Positions 31,025-40,645 of a stretch of 64,000 bases of DNA are shown one piece after another. The DNA comes from Pseudomonas cavernae (GTDB taxonomy: Bacteria > Pseudomonadota > Gammaproteobacteria > Pseudomonadales > Pseudomonadaceae). The notes beneath the pieces were generated by a model. That model was not told the DNA's origin, did not search any database, and saw only the letters and a program-made list of their open reading frames with translations. The position numbers and the translations under genes were made by a program. Position 1 is the first letter of the stretch, and each line of letters starts with the position of its first letter. Location: assembly GCF_003595175.1 (NCBI RefSeq), contig NZ_CP032419.1:1736001-1800000 (forward strand), in the 5' to 3' direction.

Positions 31025-31408
31025 ATGGGAAGAGGAACGATTTTGTGGATGTGCATGTTCATTGCCTCCACCTTTTTATTGATAGAACCCAGCATGGCGC
31101 AAGATGCTAAGTCCGGCAGCGCAGTCTTCAAGCAACGTTGTGCGGCATGTCACGCCATAGAGCCTGGAGTGAGCTCGGCAATGGGGCCGAGTCTTGTTGG
31201 GGTAGTAGGCAGGAAGTCCGGAAGTTTATCGGGGTTTGCCTATTCAAATGCCATGAAGAATAGCGGAGTGGTTTGGGGGGAGGCTGAGCTGGAGCTATTT
31301 ATCCAGAATCCGCAGAAGTTTGTTAAAGGCACGAAAATGTATGCGCCAGGCATTTCCGATGCCGGCGTGCGTGCCGATCTGATCACTTATCTGGGTAGCC
31401 TTGAGTAG
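31025..31408 (+). CDS. Class I cytochrome c, periplasmic
   Basis: A 127-residue cytochrome with a signal peptide (hydrophobic residues about 6-20, then PSMAQDA). The heme site is CAACH at about residues 39-43, and the axial Met is in GTKMYAPG near residue 102. This is the mono-heme cytochrome c2-like plan. It lies behind its own copy of the shared promoter and is visibly richer in A/T than the flanking genes, suggesting a different origin. The molybdenum hydroxylase of the cluster has a Tat signal, so this cytochrome is its likely electron acceptor in the periplasm. GGAGAGACAAG precedes the ATG. Confidence 0.9.
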   Translation: MGRGTILWMCMFIASTFLLIEPSMAQDAKSGSAVFKQRCAACHAIEPGVSSAMGPSLVGVVGRKSGSLSGFAYSNAMKNSGVVWGEAELELFIQNPQKFVKGTKMYAPGISDAGVRADLITYLGSLE

Positions 31409-31613
31409 CACTTGATAAACCAGGTATTGCGCAAGGTATGGGAAGGATCGTTGGTCTGGCTCTTATCGCTTCTTTTCCGAAGTAACTAAGAATTCGCAAT
31501 AAAAGAATATCCCCGGATCGGTTTCGGCTGGTCGGAGATAGAGCTCACGCCTGCACGTAGTGATGGGTGTGCGTACTTCTCTTCGTAAAAAATACAATAA
31601 TAGCGAGGCAGTT

Positions 31614-32927
31614 ATGTGTCTGGTTCCCAGGAATAAAGTTGGTGCTATTCTGCTTTCGATCATGCCGTGTGGAAGTGCGTTGGCATTTGAAAGTGTCGAG
31701 TTGGGAGGCGTCCAGTTCACCCCGAAGCTGGAACTTGGCGCTGCATATATCAACAACACGGATCAGGCTTTCGGCGCTGACGTCAGTTTCTTCGGCCTGC
31801 CGGTTGAACGTGATGGCAGTCGCTTCGAGTACTTCGCCAAGCCGAGCCTGGTGTTTGCTGGCCCCTTGGGCGGCCTGGGCTCTTTCTATGGGGGCGTCAG
31901 CGCTGTGGCCAGCTTTACGCGCGGCGACAGTGATGGTGCGGGCTTCACTCCCGATGATCCGGAGTCGAGCGATATCGACGAGGCCTACCTCGGCTGGAAG
32001 AGTGGCACGGTGTTCTCCGGACTGGGCGAAGATGCCATCAAGCTCAGTTTCGGCCGACAGGCCTTCATGATCGGCAATGGCTTCCTGATCGGCGAGGGCC
32101 ATCTGGATCAGGGTAACGACGCCGGTTACTGGCTGGCCCCCTACAAGGCATTCGACAGCACAATCCTGGCCCAGCTGGACACCGGCAAAGTGCACGTCGA
32201 CCTCTTCGATCTCTCCGCGCGGATGGACCTCGACGTCATCGACTTCAAGGAAAAGGTCCGTGTTCGGGGTGGAAACTTCGAATGGCGCGACGAAACCTAC
32301 GGCACCCTCGGGTTCACTGCGTTCCACACCCTGGATGCGGACAACCCGCTACGCGATGGCATGAATGTATACGACGTGCGAGCTTCCGGCAGCCCGATCC
32401 AGTCGTTGCCACAAGTCGCACTGGCGGCGGAGTACGTCTGGCAACGCGGGGGCGATGCGGACAAGAAGAGTGAAGCCTGGTACGTGCAGGGCAGTTACAG
32501 CTTCCAGGATGCGCCCTGGACACCTGTGCTGACCTACCGCCATGCGGTCTTCTCCGATGACTACGACTCCTTGCTGTATGGCTATGGCGGCGACTGGGGC
32601 ACCTGGTTCCAGGGCGAAATCGTTGGCGAGTCGATGCTGTTCAACGTCAACCAGAAGGTCGACATGCTGAAGTTGACGGCATACCCAACCGAGGCCCTCG
32701 CAGTTGGGGCGATCGCTTACGACTTCAGCTACGACAAGGCGCCGGCAGGTGTTACCAGCAAGGATTTCGCCAAGGAGTTGAACCTGCATGTCGATTGGCT
32801 GATGACGTCCAATGTCACGGTCGGCGCGCTTTACGGGATTGCCCGGCCAGAGGAGGGCGCCAAGCAGACCTTCGGTGACGATGAAACCTCGCATCTCTTC
32901 GAGACCTACATAAACATCAAGTTCTGA
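31614..32927 (+). CDS. Outer-membrane porin-like beta-barrel protein
   Basis: A 437-residue protein with a signal peptide (MCLVPRNKVGAILLSIMPCG then SALAFES). The mature part shows alternating amphipathic strands, the alginate-export/OprD-like look of large substrate barrels, and ends with TYINIKF, a C-terminal aromatic. The start at 31614 is chosen because it gives the signal peptide and has GCGAGG upstream; an earlier start at 31560 would place a charged tail in front. It probably admits the aromatic substrate through the outer membrane. A strong hairpin terminator follows. Confidence 0.75.
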   Translation: MCLVPRNKVGAILLSIMPCGSALAFESVELGGVQFTPKLELGAAYINNTDQAFGADVSFFGLPVERDGSRFEYFAKPSLVFAGPLGGLGSFYGGVSAVASFTRGDSDGAGFTPDDPESSDIDEAYLGWKSGTVFSGLGEDAIKLSFGRQAFMIGNGFLIGEGHLDQGNDAGYWLAPYKAFDSTILAQLDTGKVHVDLFDLSARMDLDVIDFKEKVRVRGGNFEWRDETYGTLGFTAFHTLDADNPLRDGMNVYDVRASGSPIQSLPQVALAAEYVWQRGGDADKKSEAWYVQGSYSFQDAPWTPVLTYRHAVFSDDYDSLLYGYGGDWGTWFQGEIVGESMLFNVNQKVDMLKLTAYPTEALAVGAIAYDFSYDKAPAGVTSKDFAKELNLHVDWLMTSNVTVGALYGIARPEEGAKQTFGDDETSHLFETYINIKF

Positions 32928-32951
32928 ACTGCCCGGAATCGCAACCGGACT

Positions 32952-32985
32952 GGACGTTTCGCTCCCAGGAGCGAAACGTCCTTTG
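32952..32985 (+). terminator. Strong intrinsic terminator after the porin gene
   Basis: GGACGTTTCGCTCC (32952-32965) is followed by a perfect complement GGAGCGAAACGTCC (32968-32981) and then TTT. The stem is 13-14 bp. It ends the cytochrome c-porin transcript before xdhC. Confidence 0.8.
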
Positions 32986-33019
32986 CATTGCGAGGAAACT
33001 CTTGTAGGAGGGCTTGCCA

Positions 33020-33991
33020 ATGCAACACCTCGATCTGCTGGTAGTGCGCAAGGCCCTGGAATGGTCCACGGCCGGCCAGCGCGTGTGGCTGTGCACGGTA
33101 CTCGCCACCTACGGCTCGGCGCCCCGCGCGCCGGGGTCGCTGCTGGCGGCCAATGCGTCCGGCCACTGGATCGGCTCGCTGTCCGGCGGTTGCGTGGAGG
33201 ACGACTTCCTCGAACGCCTGGCCGCCGGCGCCTTCCCCGAGCCGACCCAGCTGGTGCGCTACGGTGACGGCAGCGACGTGCGCTCGCAAATCCGCCTGCC
33301 CTGCGGCGGCGTGCTGGAGGTGCTGGTGGAAAACCTGCCGGCCGACTGCGAGGTCCAGGCCCACCTGCGCGAGCTGGAAAGCGCCCTGGCCGGCCAGCGC
33401 CGGTTGATCCGCGAGCTGGTCCTGCCCCAGGGTTCGCGCCGGCTGCTGCCGGACCGCGAGCAGGGTCCGCGGGTGGAGCGCGAGGGCGATGTTCTGCGCC
33501 TGCGCGTCGGCGCCGCCCAGCGCCTGCTGCTGGCGGGGTATTCCAGCGTCGCCCAGGTGTGCGCCGAATTCGGCCAGAGCCTGGGCTTCGAAGTGGTGCT
33601 CTGCGACCCCCGTGACGAGGTGCTGCAGGGCGTCGAGCTGCCCGGGGTGGAAGTCCGCCGCGAGCTGCCTTCGGAGTACATCCGCCTGGGCGGCTGCCAT
33701 GCCGACACCGCCGTGGTCGCCCTGACCCATGACCCGAAGATCGACGACCTGGCGATGCTCGAGGCCGTACGTACCGACGCCTTCTACATCGGCGTAATGG
33801 GTTCCACGGCCACCAGTGCCAAGCGCATGGAGCGCTTGCGCCGGGTTGGCGGCCTGAACGAGGAGGAGCTCGCCCGCATCATCGCCCCCATCGGCCTCAG
33901 CCTGGGCAGCAAGACCCCCTCCGAAATCGCCCTGGCGGTGCTGGCGGATATCCTGCGGGTGCGTAATGGGATTGCCCGCGAGCGGGTTTGA
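33020..33991 (+). CDS. XdhC-family molybdenum hydroxylase maturation factor
   Basis: A 323-residue XdhC/CoxI protein. Such proteins bind molybdenum cofactor, help sulfurate it and insert it into xanthine-dehydrogenase-family enzymes. The N-terminal XdhC domain shows TVLATYGSAPRAPGSLLAA and the conserved SGGCVEDDF with its Cys (about residue 59); the C-terminal Rossmann-like domain (about 170-300) includes THDPKIDDLAMLEA and FYIGVMGS. TAGGAGGG precedes the ATG at 33020, which is preferred over the TTG at 33014. It is followed by mocA and is convergent with the molybdenum hydroxylase genes it most likely serves. Confidence 0.9.
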   Translation: MQHLDLLVVRKALEWSTAGQRVWLCTVLATYGSAPRAPGSLLAANASGHWIGSLSGGCVEDDFLERLAAGAFPEPTQLVRYGDGSDVRSQIRLPCGGVLEVLVENLPADCEVQAHLRELESALAGQRRLIRELVLPQGSRRLLPDREQGPRVEREGDVLRLRVGAAQRLLLAGYSSVAQVCAEFGQSLGFEVVLCDPRDEVLQGVELPGVEVRRELPSEYIRLGGCHADTAVVALTHDPKIDDLAMLEAVRTDAFYIGVMGSTATSAKRMERLRRVGGLNEEELARIIAPIGLSLGSKTPSEIALAVLADILRVRNGIARERV

Positions 33992-34013
33992 CGCCGACTC
34001 CCCATCCCATCAT

Positions 34014-34110
34014 TGTGGGAGCGAATTCATTCGCGAATGGGCGGCGCAGCTGCCCTAACGGACTGGACCGGCAGGCTTGCGGCCTGCTTCGCGAATGAAT
34101 TCGCTCCCAC
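34014..34110. repeat. Inverted REP-like pair
   Basis: TGTGGGAGCGAATTCATTCG at 34014 onward and GCGAATGAATTCGCTCCCAC at 34091-34110 are inverted copies of a Pseudomonas REP-type sequence, separated by about 55 bases. They sit between xdhC and mocA and could form a large stem. Such pairs are common in pseudomonad intergenic DNA. Confidence 0.8.
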
Positions 34111-34134
34111 TGCATTCCTGACCCAGGCCGAACC

Positions 34135-34710
34135 ATGTCTCATGTCGCCGCACTGATCCTCGCCGCCGGCTTCGGCACCCGCTTCGGTAGCGACAAGCGC
34201 CGCGCCACCCTGGCCGACGGCCGCACCCTGCTGGCGGCCAGCCTGGAGCGGGTCCGTGAGGTCTTCGACGAAGTACACCTGGTGCTGCGCCCGGAGGACG
34301 ATCCGGTAGCGCTGGGCGTGCCGGCGGGCTGCAGCATCATCCGTTGCACTGACGCGGGACAGGGCATGGGCCATAGCCTGGCGGCCGGGGTGCGGGAACT
34401 GGCGCAGAGCCCGGCCGACGCCATCGCCGTGCTGCTGGGCGACATGCCCTGGATCGCCGAAGCCAGCCTGCGTGCCCTGGTCGGCGAGGCAGCACCTGGG
34501 CGCATCGTCTTTCCTGTCCATCAGGGCGAACGTGGCCATCCGGTACTGTTCGGGCGGGATTTCTGGTCGGAGCTGCAGGCGCTCACCGGTGACGAAGGCG
34601 CCCGCCGGGTGCTGCGTGCCAATGCAGCAGACTGGGTAGCGGTGGGGGTGGACGACTCTGGCGTGCGGCTCGATGTCGACCGGCCAGAGACATTGTCATC
34701 AAGGCGTTGA
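34135..34710 (+). CDS. mocA: Molybdenum cofactor cytidylyltransferase (MocA-like)
   Basis: A 191-residue MobA-like nucleotidyltransferase. The N-terminal loop LILAAGFGTRFGSDKR is the NTP-binding signature, and LLGDMPWI holds the metal-binding Asp. Short single-domain members beside xdhC make the cytosine dinucleotide form of the cofactor used by xanthine-oxidase-family enzymes in bacteria. The gene is therefore a dedicated partner of the IorAB-type hydroxylase. It ends 78 bases before the convergent iorB, with a long hairpin between them. Confidence 0.85.
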   Translation: MSHVAALILAAGFGTRFGSDKRRATLADGRTLLAASLERVREVFDEVHLVLRPEDDPVALGVPAGCSIIRCTDAGQGMGHSLAAGVRELAQSPADAIAVLLGDMPWIAEASLRALVGEAAPGRIVFPVHQGERGHPVLFGRDFWSELQALTGDEGARRVLRANAADWVAVGVDDSGVRLDVDRPETLSSRR

Positions 34711-34739
34711 GTCGCAACCCTGCGGAGGGGGGCGCCTTA

Positions 34740-34776
34740 CCGATGTCGACGCTCATGGTCGTGGCGTCGACATCGG
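34740..34776. terminator. Bidirectional hairpin between mocA and iorB
   Basis: CCGATGTCGACGC (34740-34752) pairs perfectly with GCGTCGACATCGG (34764-34776) around an 11-base loop. It lies between two converging genes and is symmetric enough to serve both. Confidence 0.65.
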
Positions 34777-34788
34777 CCCCTCGTTTCC

Positions 34789-36966
34789 TTACACCGACAC
34801 GGATGCGCTTACCGGTGTGTCCCTGATGCGTTGGCCTGTGGCCGCGAAGATGGCGTTGCACAGGGCTGGTGCCACCGGCGGACAGGCGATTTCACCCACC
34901 CCGTATGGACCTTCCTCGCTGTCGACCAGATGCACCACGACCTCGGGTGAAGCATCCATGCGCAGCACCGGGTAACTATCGAAGTTGCTCTGTTCGACTC
35001 GCCCCTGATCGAAGCTGATCCGCCCATACAGTGCATTGCTCAAGGCGAAGATGACCCCACCCTCCACTTGCGCCTTGACCCCGTCCGGATTGACCACCCG
35101 ACCGCAATCGAGCGCCACCGTGATTTTCTGCACTCGCAGATGGCCTTTTTCCATTCTGACCTCGGCGACAGCGGCAATCCTGGTGTCGACATAGCTGTGA
35201 ACCGCGAGGCCCCGTCCCGTTCCTGACGGCACGGGCTCCTGGAAGCCCCCGGCCTTGGCTGCAAGCTTCAGTACATGAACCAGCCTGGGGTCCTTGTCCA
35301 CCATGTTCAGACGGAACGTCATGGGGTCGACTTTCGCCCGGTGTGCCAATTCGTCGATGAAGCATTCAACGGCGAAGCAGTTGCTCACTTCTCCGGGTGC
35401 ACGCATCCAGGAAACCGTCGGCCCGGTCTTCGGGGTGTGGATGTCCAGCCGGAAGTTCTCGATTTCGTAGGGCAGGGTAATTGCACCACCGACTGACAGC
35501 GCGTCATAACCCCCGGCGTTCCAGGACGAGAATTCGGTATTGTCGAGGATGGACTGGCTGACGATTCTGTGGCCCCACGACGTGATCACTCCGGACGGCG
35601 CCAGAATGGCCGAAAGTCTGTTGAACGCCATTGGGCGATATTCGCCACCCTGGATGTCGTCTTCACGCGTCCAGATATTCTGGATGGGGGCGCCCAGGTG
35701 ACGTGCCGCTTTCAGGATGTGGGCGGTTTCCGCCACGAAGTCGCTTTTCGGACTGGCCCGCCTGCCGAAACCACCGCCGCAATGCAGCGTGTTCAGCTTC
35801 ACCTTTTCCTTGGGGAGACCCAGGATTTCAGCGGCGACCTTGTGGTCCATGCTCTGGTACATGGTGCCAACCCAGATCTCACAGCCATCGCCCTGCCATT
35901 GCATCGTGCAGTTCAGCGGCTCCATCGGAGCGTGTGCCATATAGGGCATGGTGTAATCCGCCAGATAACTGCGCCCTGAATCGTTCAGCAGCTCATCCGT
36001 GCGCCCGCGCTCGAGGGCCGCTAGTCCGGGCTTGGCCAGCGCCTGGCGATACTCCGCCTCCATGGTTTTCGACGACAGGCTCGCCCGCGGTCCGAGGTCC
36101 CATTCGACCTGCAGGAGTGCCCGCGCCTTTTTCGCGGACCAGAAGTTATCGGCGATGACCGCGACCCCGCTGGGAACCTGCAGGCAGGCCTTGACGCCGG
36201 GTACCTTCTTGCTTGCCGAGTCGTCGACCCGGATGGCCTTTCCGCCAAGGACCGGAGGGCGTGCGACCACCGCGGTCAGCATGCCAGGCAGGCGGAAGTC
36301 GATGCCGAAGATCGGTTGTCCGGTGATCTTGTCCTTGCCTTCGATACGCGGCATCGATTGGCCGATCAGTCGGAAGGAATCAGGCGACTTCAGCCGAATT
36401 TCGGTAGCCGCCGGCATGGGTAGTTTCGCGGCCTCCACAACGAACTCGCCATAGGCTGCCTTGCGGCCATCGGCTGCCAGAACGTAGCCGTTTGCGGTGG
36501 TGCATTGGTCTTCGTTGAGCTTCCACGCCTTGGCCGCTGCCCGCACGATCAGCAGCCGTGCCACAGCGCCGGCCATGCGCATGGGTTCGAACAGATATCG
36601 CGTGCTGGAGCTCTGCGCGATCATCTGGATCCCGGGCCCGAACACGTCGGGTGCCAACTGGAAGTCATCGCTGGCGGGCGCATGCCGGGCGGTTACCCTG
36701 GACCAGTCGGCATCCAGTTCTTCGGCCAGGACCTGGGCCAGGCAGGTATGGATACCCTGACCGATCTCCGATTGCCCGACGATCACGACGATCTGGCCAT
36801 CGGCGGATATCTCGATGAATGCGTTTGGTTTGAAGGTGGGCTCTGCATTGTTGCCGAGCAGTCCCGAAATCGCCTCGGGACACTTCACGGCAATGGCCAG
36901 GCCGGCAGCGATGGCGCCCGCGGATACGATGAAGGTGCGGCGGGTGAGGAGACGGGAGTTGTTCAT
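34789..36966 (-). CDS. iorB: Molybdenum hydroxylase large subunit, isoquinoline 1-oxidoreductase type
   Basis: A 725-residue molybdopterin-binding subunit of the xanthine-oxidase family, two-subunit (IorB-like) type. It starts with a twin-arginine signal [18 protein letters not shown], so it should be folded and exported with its small subunit. Cofactor-contacting blocks include [21 protein letters not shown] and [19 protein letters not shown], and the catalytic Glu is in [12 protein letters not shown] near the C-terminus. These enzymes hydroxylate carbon next to ring nitrogen (or aldehydes) with water as oxygen source. No heme domain is fused, so an external acceptor such as the cytochrome c at 31.0 kb is needed. 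It overlaps iorA by four bases. Substrate assignment is inferred from the cluster. Confidence 0.88.
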   Translation of the reverse strand: MNNSRLLTRRTFIVSAGAIAAGLAIAVKCPEAISGLLGNNAEPTFKPNAFIEISADGQIVVIVGQSEIGQGIHTCLAQVLAEELDADWSRVTARHAPASDDFQLAPDVFGPGIQMIAQSSSTRYLFEPMRMAGAVARLLIVRAAAKAWKLNEDQCTTANGYVLAADGRKAAYGEFVVEAAKLPMPAATEIRLKSPDSFRLIGQSMPRIEGKDKITGQPIFGIDFRLPGMLTAVVARPPVLGGKAIRVDDSASKKVPGVKACLQVPSGVAVIADNFWSAKKARALLQVEWDLGPRASLSSKTMEAEYRQALAKPGLAALERGRTDELLNDSGRSYLADYTMPYMAHAPMEPLNCTMQWQGDGCEIWVGTMYQSMDHKVAAEILGLPKEKVKLNTLHCGGGFGRRASPKSDFVAETAHILKAARHLGAPIQNIWTREDDIQGGEYRPMAFNRLSAILAPSGVITSWGHRIVSQSILDNTEFSSWNAGGYDALSVGGAITLPYEIENFRLDIHTPKTGPTVSWMRAPGEVSNCFAVECFIDELAHRAKVDPMTFRLNMVDKDPRLVHVLKLAAKAGGFQEPVPSGTGRGLAVHSYVDTRIAAVAEVRMEKGHLRVQKITVALDCGRVVNPDGVKAQVEGGVIFALSNALYGRISFDQGRVEQSNFDSYPVLRMDASPEVVVHLVDSEEGPYGVGEIACPPVAPALCNAIFAATGQRIRDTPVSASVSV

Positions 36967-37433
36967 GCCTTGCCTCCTGCGCGCAGCTGCGCCGCGGCTG
37001 CCTTGATCGCCTGCCTGATGCGCGGATAGGTACCACAGCGGCAGAGGTTACCCGACATTGCGGAGTCGATCTCCTCATCGGATGGATCGGGCGTCTCGGC
37101 GATCAGGATGGCGGCCGACATGATCTGGCCGGGTTGGCAGTAGCCGCACTGGGCGACCTGGAGTTCGAGCCACGCCTTGTCGAGTGCTTCGAGTTGCTTA
37201 CCCCCCAGTCCTTCGATCGTGGTGATGCTGGAGCCCGCCACGGCCGAGATCGGGGTGATGCAGGCCCGCATCGGCGCTCCGTCTACGTGGACGGTACACG
37301 CGCCGCACATGCCGACTCCGCAACCGAATTTCGTGCCCCGCATGTTCAGTGAGTCTCGCAAGACCCACAGCAATGGCATCTGTTCATCCACGGGGGTCAG
37401 CTCTATCGACTGACCGTTCAAGGTAGCCTTCAT
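36963..37433 (-). CDS. iorA: Molybdenum hydroxylase small [2Fe-2S] subunit
   Basis: A 156-residue subunit carrying two [2Fe-2S] clusters. The plant-type set is [21 protein letters not shown], and the second set is [10 protein letters not shown] with [15 protein letters not shown]. Length and order are those of IorA and other small subunits of two-component molybdenum hydroxylases. It passes electrons from the molybdenum site towards the outside acceptor. GAGGAG lies just upstream of the 37433 ATG. The stop codon overlaps the iorB start (ATGA), so the two subunits are translationally coupled. Confidence 0.92.
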   Translation of the reverse strand: MKATLNGQSIELTPVDEQMPLLWVLRDSLNMRGTKFGCGVGMCGACTVHVDGAPMRACITPISAVAGSSITTIEGLGGKQLEALDKAWLELQVAQCGYCQPGQIMSAAILIAETPDPSDEEIDSAMSGNLCRCGTYPRIRQAIKAAAAQLRAGGKA

Positions 37434-37598
37434 GATTTTCTCCTCACTCATATGTCTTTTTGTAATTAAAGGAGTGAACGTTTTTATCTAATAGGCATAT
37501 CGTGTCATATCCAGCGTTACTACTTTCTCCCGGTCACCGCCAGTGCTGAATCAGCCCGCCGGACCATCGGTTGTGGCCTGATCGCCCCGATCGGACGT

Positions 37599-38549
37599 TC
37601 AAAGATCCAGTTCGAGCAGTGGCGACTTCGATCGTGAGCAACAAGGTGTGAACTGGTTGTTCAAGGCCTTTTCATCGTCGCTCAGATAGAAATCGAGGTG
37701 ATCCGGTTCGCCTGCGAGCACGCGTGTGACGCAAACCCCGCATACACCCTGCTTGCATGAGGTCGGCACTTCGACGCCGGCGGCTAGCAATGCGTCGACC
37801 ACGGTCTGGTCAGGCAGTACATCGATGACCTGGCCGCTGCTCGACAGCTTGACCTGGAAGGAGCCAGGCTCGCTCGCTCGGGGCGTGCTCCCCGTCGCGA
37901 AGAACTCACGGTGGACGCAGCGATCATCCCAGCCGGCTGCTTTTGCCGTTTCCAGGACGACAGTAATGAAGCCTGCCGGCCCGCATACATACAGGTGCTT
38001 ACCCGGCGCCGGATGCGCAAGCAGCTTGGCAAGGTCGACACGCGCCGAGGGGCCAGCATCGTCGAAATACAGGTGTACCCTGGTCGCGAGGTCCCCCAGG
38101 GCGAGGCGCTCGCGGAAGGCCATGCGCGAGGCATCGCGCGCGCAGTAGTGCATCTCGAAGGATGCGCCCTTGGCCTTGAGCTCCTTGGCCATGCACAGAA
38201 TCGGAGTAACGCCGATACCGCCAGCCAGCAGCAACGAATGCTCTGCATCGGCGATCAGTGGAAAATGATTCCTGGGTTCGCTGATTTCCAGCAATTCGCC
38301 CTCTTCGAGCCCATGCATGGCAACCGAGCCCCCACGCGAATTCGCATCGCGCAGGACAGCGATCAGGTAGCGCTGCGTATCGGCCGGCGGATTGCACAGC
38401 GAGTACTGGCGAGTGATTCCGTTTTTGAGGTGGACATCGATGTGCGCGCCCGCAGAAAACACCGGCAGATCACCACCGTCTGGTCGTGAGAGTTCGAACG
38501 CGCAGATATCGGTCGCTGCTTCATATTTACGGACAACTTTGACTTGCAT
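37599..38549 (-). CDS. VanB-like oxygenase reductase (FMN/NAD domain plus C-terminal ferredoxin)
   Basis: A 316-residue reductase of the phthalate-dioxygenase-reductase family. A flavin domain with RQYSLCNPP (about residues 45-53) and an NAD domain with LLLAGGIGVTPILCMAK are followed by a C-terminal plant-type ferredoxin whose ligands are CKQGVCGVC and CC in FTPCCS. This domain order is that of VanB and differs from the OxoR-like reductase of the same cluster. It probably feeds electrons to the VanA-like Rieske oxygenase at 39.2-40.3 kb. The start at 38549 gives the family N-terminus MQVKVVRKYEAA. Confidence 0.88.
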   Translation of the reverse strand: MQVKVVRKYEAATDICAFELSRPDGGDLPVFSAGAHIDVHLKNGITRQYSLCNPPADTQRYLIAVLRDANSRGGSVAMHGLEEGELLEISEPRNHFPLIADAEHSLLLAGGIGVTPILCMAKELKAKGASFEMHYCARDASRMAFRERLALGDLATRVHLYFDDAGPSARVDLAKLLAHPAPGKHLYVCGPAGFITVVLETAKAAGWDDRCVHREFFATGSTPRASEPGSFQVKLSSSGQVIDVLPDQTVVDALLAAGVEVPTSCKQGVCGVCVTRVLAGEPDHLDFYLSDDEKALNNQFTPCCSRSKSPLLELDL

Positions 38550-38765
38550 ACGGCACCTCAAAACAGGGGCGAACCAGATTGCTGTTGGTCGACGGCAAGT
38601 CATTCGAGGACCTGTCGAACATGCGTCACAATCGGCTCCAATTTTCAGCTTCAGCGGGTTGCACGGCCCTGCGAGGGCGGACTGTTGCTTGCTCGCAGGA
38701 CGACAGTTGATGGTGGATGGAGAACGGAGAACGTTACGACTCCATTGAATGACCTTGCAGGAAAC

Positions 38766-39161
38766 TCAGGCGTGCAACTCGCTGAGTTCAGTTTCGAAGC
38801 GCTTTATCAACGCCGGCATGTCTTTATCCAGCGTCCATTCGCTCAGCCGAACCTCCGGCGGTGCCTCGGTATAGAGGTCCCAGTCCACGCTCAGCCTGTG
38901 TGCAGCGTCGGCATGCGAGAAGAGGGTGGCGAAGACGTCCCGCTCTTCTTCGGTCTTGAACATGACGTGGGCGATTGCAGCGTATTTCTCCTGCGACGCG
39001 GGGTCGTGCTCGCCAATTCGTTCGATCCAGACCATCTCGGGCTGCACCTTCAATATTTTCGAAGCCAGCCCAATACCCAGGGGGAGATGAACATCCCGGT
39101 GGTAGGTGTAATCGAATGCTCTGTTTTTCGGGCGCGGATACAAGAAGGAAAGAACGTGCAT
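38766..39161 (-). CDS. EthD-like small protein (dimeric alpha/beta barrel)
   Basis: A 131-residue protein that begins HVLSFLYPRPKNRAFDYTYHRDVHLPLG, the pattern of EthD-family dimeric ferredoxin-fold barrels. Members assist oxygenase systems or act on unstable catabolic intermediates; the founding EthD is required for ethyl tert-butyl ether oxidation. It begins two bases after the stop of the VanA-like oxygenase with CAGGAG upstream, so it is tightly coupled to it. A specific reaction cannot be assigned. Confidence 0.75.
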   Translation of the reverse strand: MHVLSFLYPRPKNRAFDYTYHRDVHLPLGIGLASKILKVQPEMVWIERIGEHDPASQEKYAAIAHVMFKTEEERDVFATLFSHADAAHRLSVDWDLYTEAPPEVRLSEWTLDKDMPALIKRFETELSELHA

Positions 39162-39163
39162 GC

Positions 39164-40267
39164 TCAAATCTCCTGGGCAATTGATTTGGCTTGCCGCTCT
39201 TTGTTTATGAGGGTGTCCAGTATCTTGCGGCCTTCCAGTTGAAGGCGGTCGCCATTGAACGAAGCGTGAGGTACGGAAAGCACGTCCAGATCACCAATCG
39301 TGGCTTGCTGTGCCTCGAGCAGGACGATGTCCTGCTTGAAAACGTTCCTGGTCTCCTCCGCGAGATGGGACAGGGTGCCTTCGTCTCCGTAGTTGATGCC
39401 TACCGTGTAGAAGTAGTGCGATGAGTGCGCGGTTTCCGGCGTGGCCGCGTGGAAGTCATGAAACTCCACGGGTTGCGCATCCGGCTGCCCAGCCGGCCGC
39501 AGATAGATATGGAACGAGGTGTAGCAGGGCGCCTGCCAACTGACTTCCATGGTGAAGTCCAGCGGACCCGTCCAGGATTCGATGTTTCGCGCCTGCGCCA
39601 TCATGATGCGCCAGAGCGGCGCGCCCTCGTCACCCAGGCTGTCTGCGTGGGTTCGGAAATGAATCGAGCGCTCCTTGACCTCATATGTCAGCCCGCGGTC
39701 AATCGGCTCGCTGCCGGGACGGGCGTTGCGGTAGAAGCGAACCTCCTCGCCGCCGAAGGATTCTGGGTGTACGAACTCGGCGTGGGTGATATCGAACAGG
39801 TTGTCGTTCAGCAGTCGATAGTTGGCGCGCATCGATTCGAACATGCCACTGCAGCTGCGCATCCCTGGCTGTGCATCGATCAGCGAAAGGTTCTTGGGAA
39901 TGGTGCTTTCATCCTCTGAAAGCTCCTGGTCCCCCATCCAGATCCAGATATAGCCGTGCCGCTCCAGAACCGGAAAACTCTGTACCTTCGCTTTCGGCGA
40001 GATTGCATCCTGCCCCGGAACATGAGTGCAGCGCCCGTCGCTACCGAAGCGGGCACCGTGGTAACGGCATTGAACGGTTTCACCGACAACATGCCCGAGC
40101 GACAACGGCGCTTGACGGTGGATGCAGGCGTCCCGTACCGCCGCATAGCGACCGCTTTCGGTTCTGAACAGCGCAATTTTTTGGCCCAGGATGGTGCGGG
40201 CAACTATGTTCCCACCGGCCAACTCGTTAGACGTGGCGGCTACATACCACGAGTTGTTCAAGTACAT
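39164..40267 (-). CDS. VanA-like Rieske monooxygenase/demethylase terminal component
   Basis: A 367-residue Rieske oxygenase. The cluster ligands are in CIHRQAPLSLG and CRYHGARF (about residues 47-68); the mononuclear iron site is in NLFDITHAEFVHPESFGG (two His), with an Asp expected near the C-terminus. The N-terminus MYLNNSWYVAATSNEL is that of vanillate O-demethylase-type oxygenases, so 40267 is taken as the start, with GAGGAG upstream; the open frame extends to 40462 without family similarity. VanA relatives remove O- or N-methyl groups as formaldehyde or hydroxylate rings. It heads a likely operon with the EthD-like gene, reductase and iorAB. Confidence 0.88.
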   Translation of the reverse strand: MYLNNSWYVAATSNELAGGNIVARTILGQKIALFRTESGRYAAVRDACIHRQAPLSLGHVVGETVQCRYHGARFGSDGRCTHVPGQDAISPKAKVQSFPVLERHGYIWIWMGDQELSEDESTIPKNLSLIDAQPGMRSCSGMFESMRANYRLLNDNLFDITHAEFVHPESFGGEEVRFYRNARPGSEPIDRGLTYEVKERSIHFRTHADSLGDEGAPLWRIMMAQARNIESWTGPLDFTMEVSWQAPCYTSFHIYLRPAGQPDAQPVEFHDFHAATPETAHSSHYFYTVGINYGDEGTLSHLAEETRNVFKQDIVLLEAQQATIGDLDVLSVPHASFNGDRLQLEGRKILDTLINKERQAKSIAQEI

Positions 40268-40426
40268 GTCGGCTCTCCTCTTCTTATTCATATTCAACGC
40301 CAAGCAACGCATCGTTCGGCAGTCGGCGGCGCAGCGCCGCTCACCTCGATCACCTGTCCTATCGGGCAGCTGATGTCGATGCGAACCGGCGGAAGGCGGC
40401 CCGGCGATGGTTGCGCTCATGGTCCG

Positions 40427-40489
40427 ATCATAGGAATCGCCGTCACGCATCAGCACTCCCATGGGTTACGGACTTATCCCGATAGCGCA
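40427..40489 (-). promoter_or_regulatory. OxoS/XylS-type activated promoter before the second Rieske gene
   Basis: Copy E on the minus strand: TGCGCT (40489-40484), ATC, GGGATA (40480-40475), 15 bases, GGAGTG (40459-40454), 21 bases, TATGAT (40432-40427). First box and GGGATA are exact. It is divergent from copy F, about 155 bases away, so one regulator can drive both operons. Confidence 0.8.
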
Positions 40490-40645
40490 ACAAATCCGGA
40501 GTGAGGGGAGGGCTTTGCATGCTGGCCGAGCTCCGGGCTCGGAAAGTCAGTGCGATTGATGGGGGGCGGAAGGAGGGCGAGCTGGAAATGGTGCGCCCGC
40601 TGGAGCTTGTGGCGCTTTGTCTTGGCTCGTTTCGATTGAGGATTC

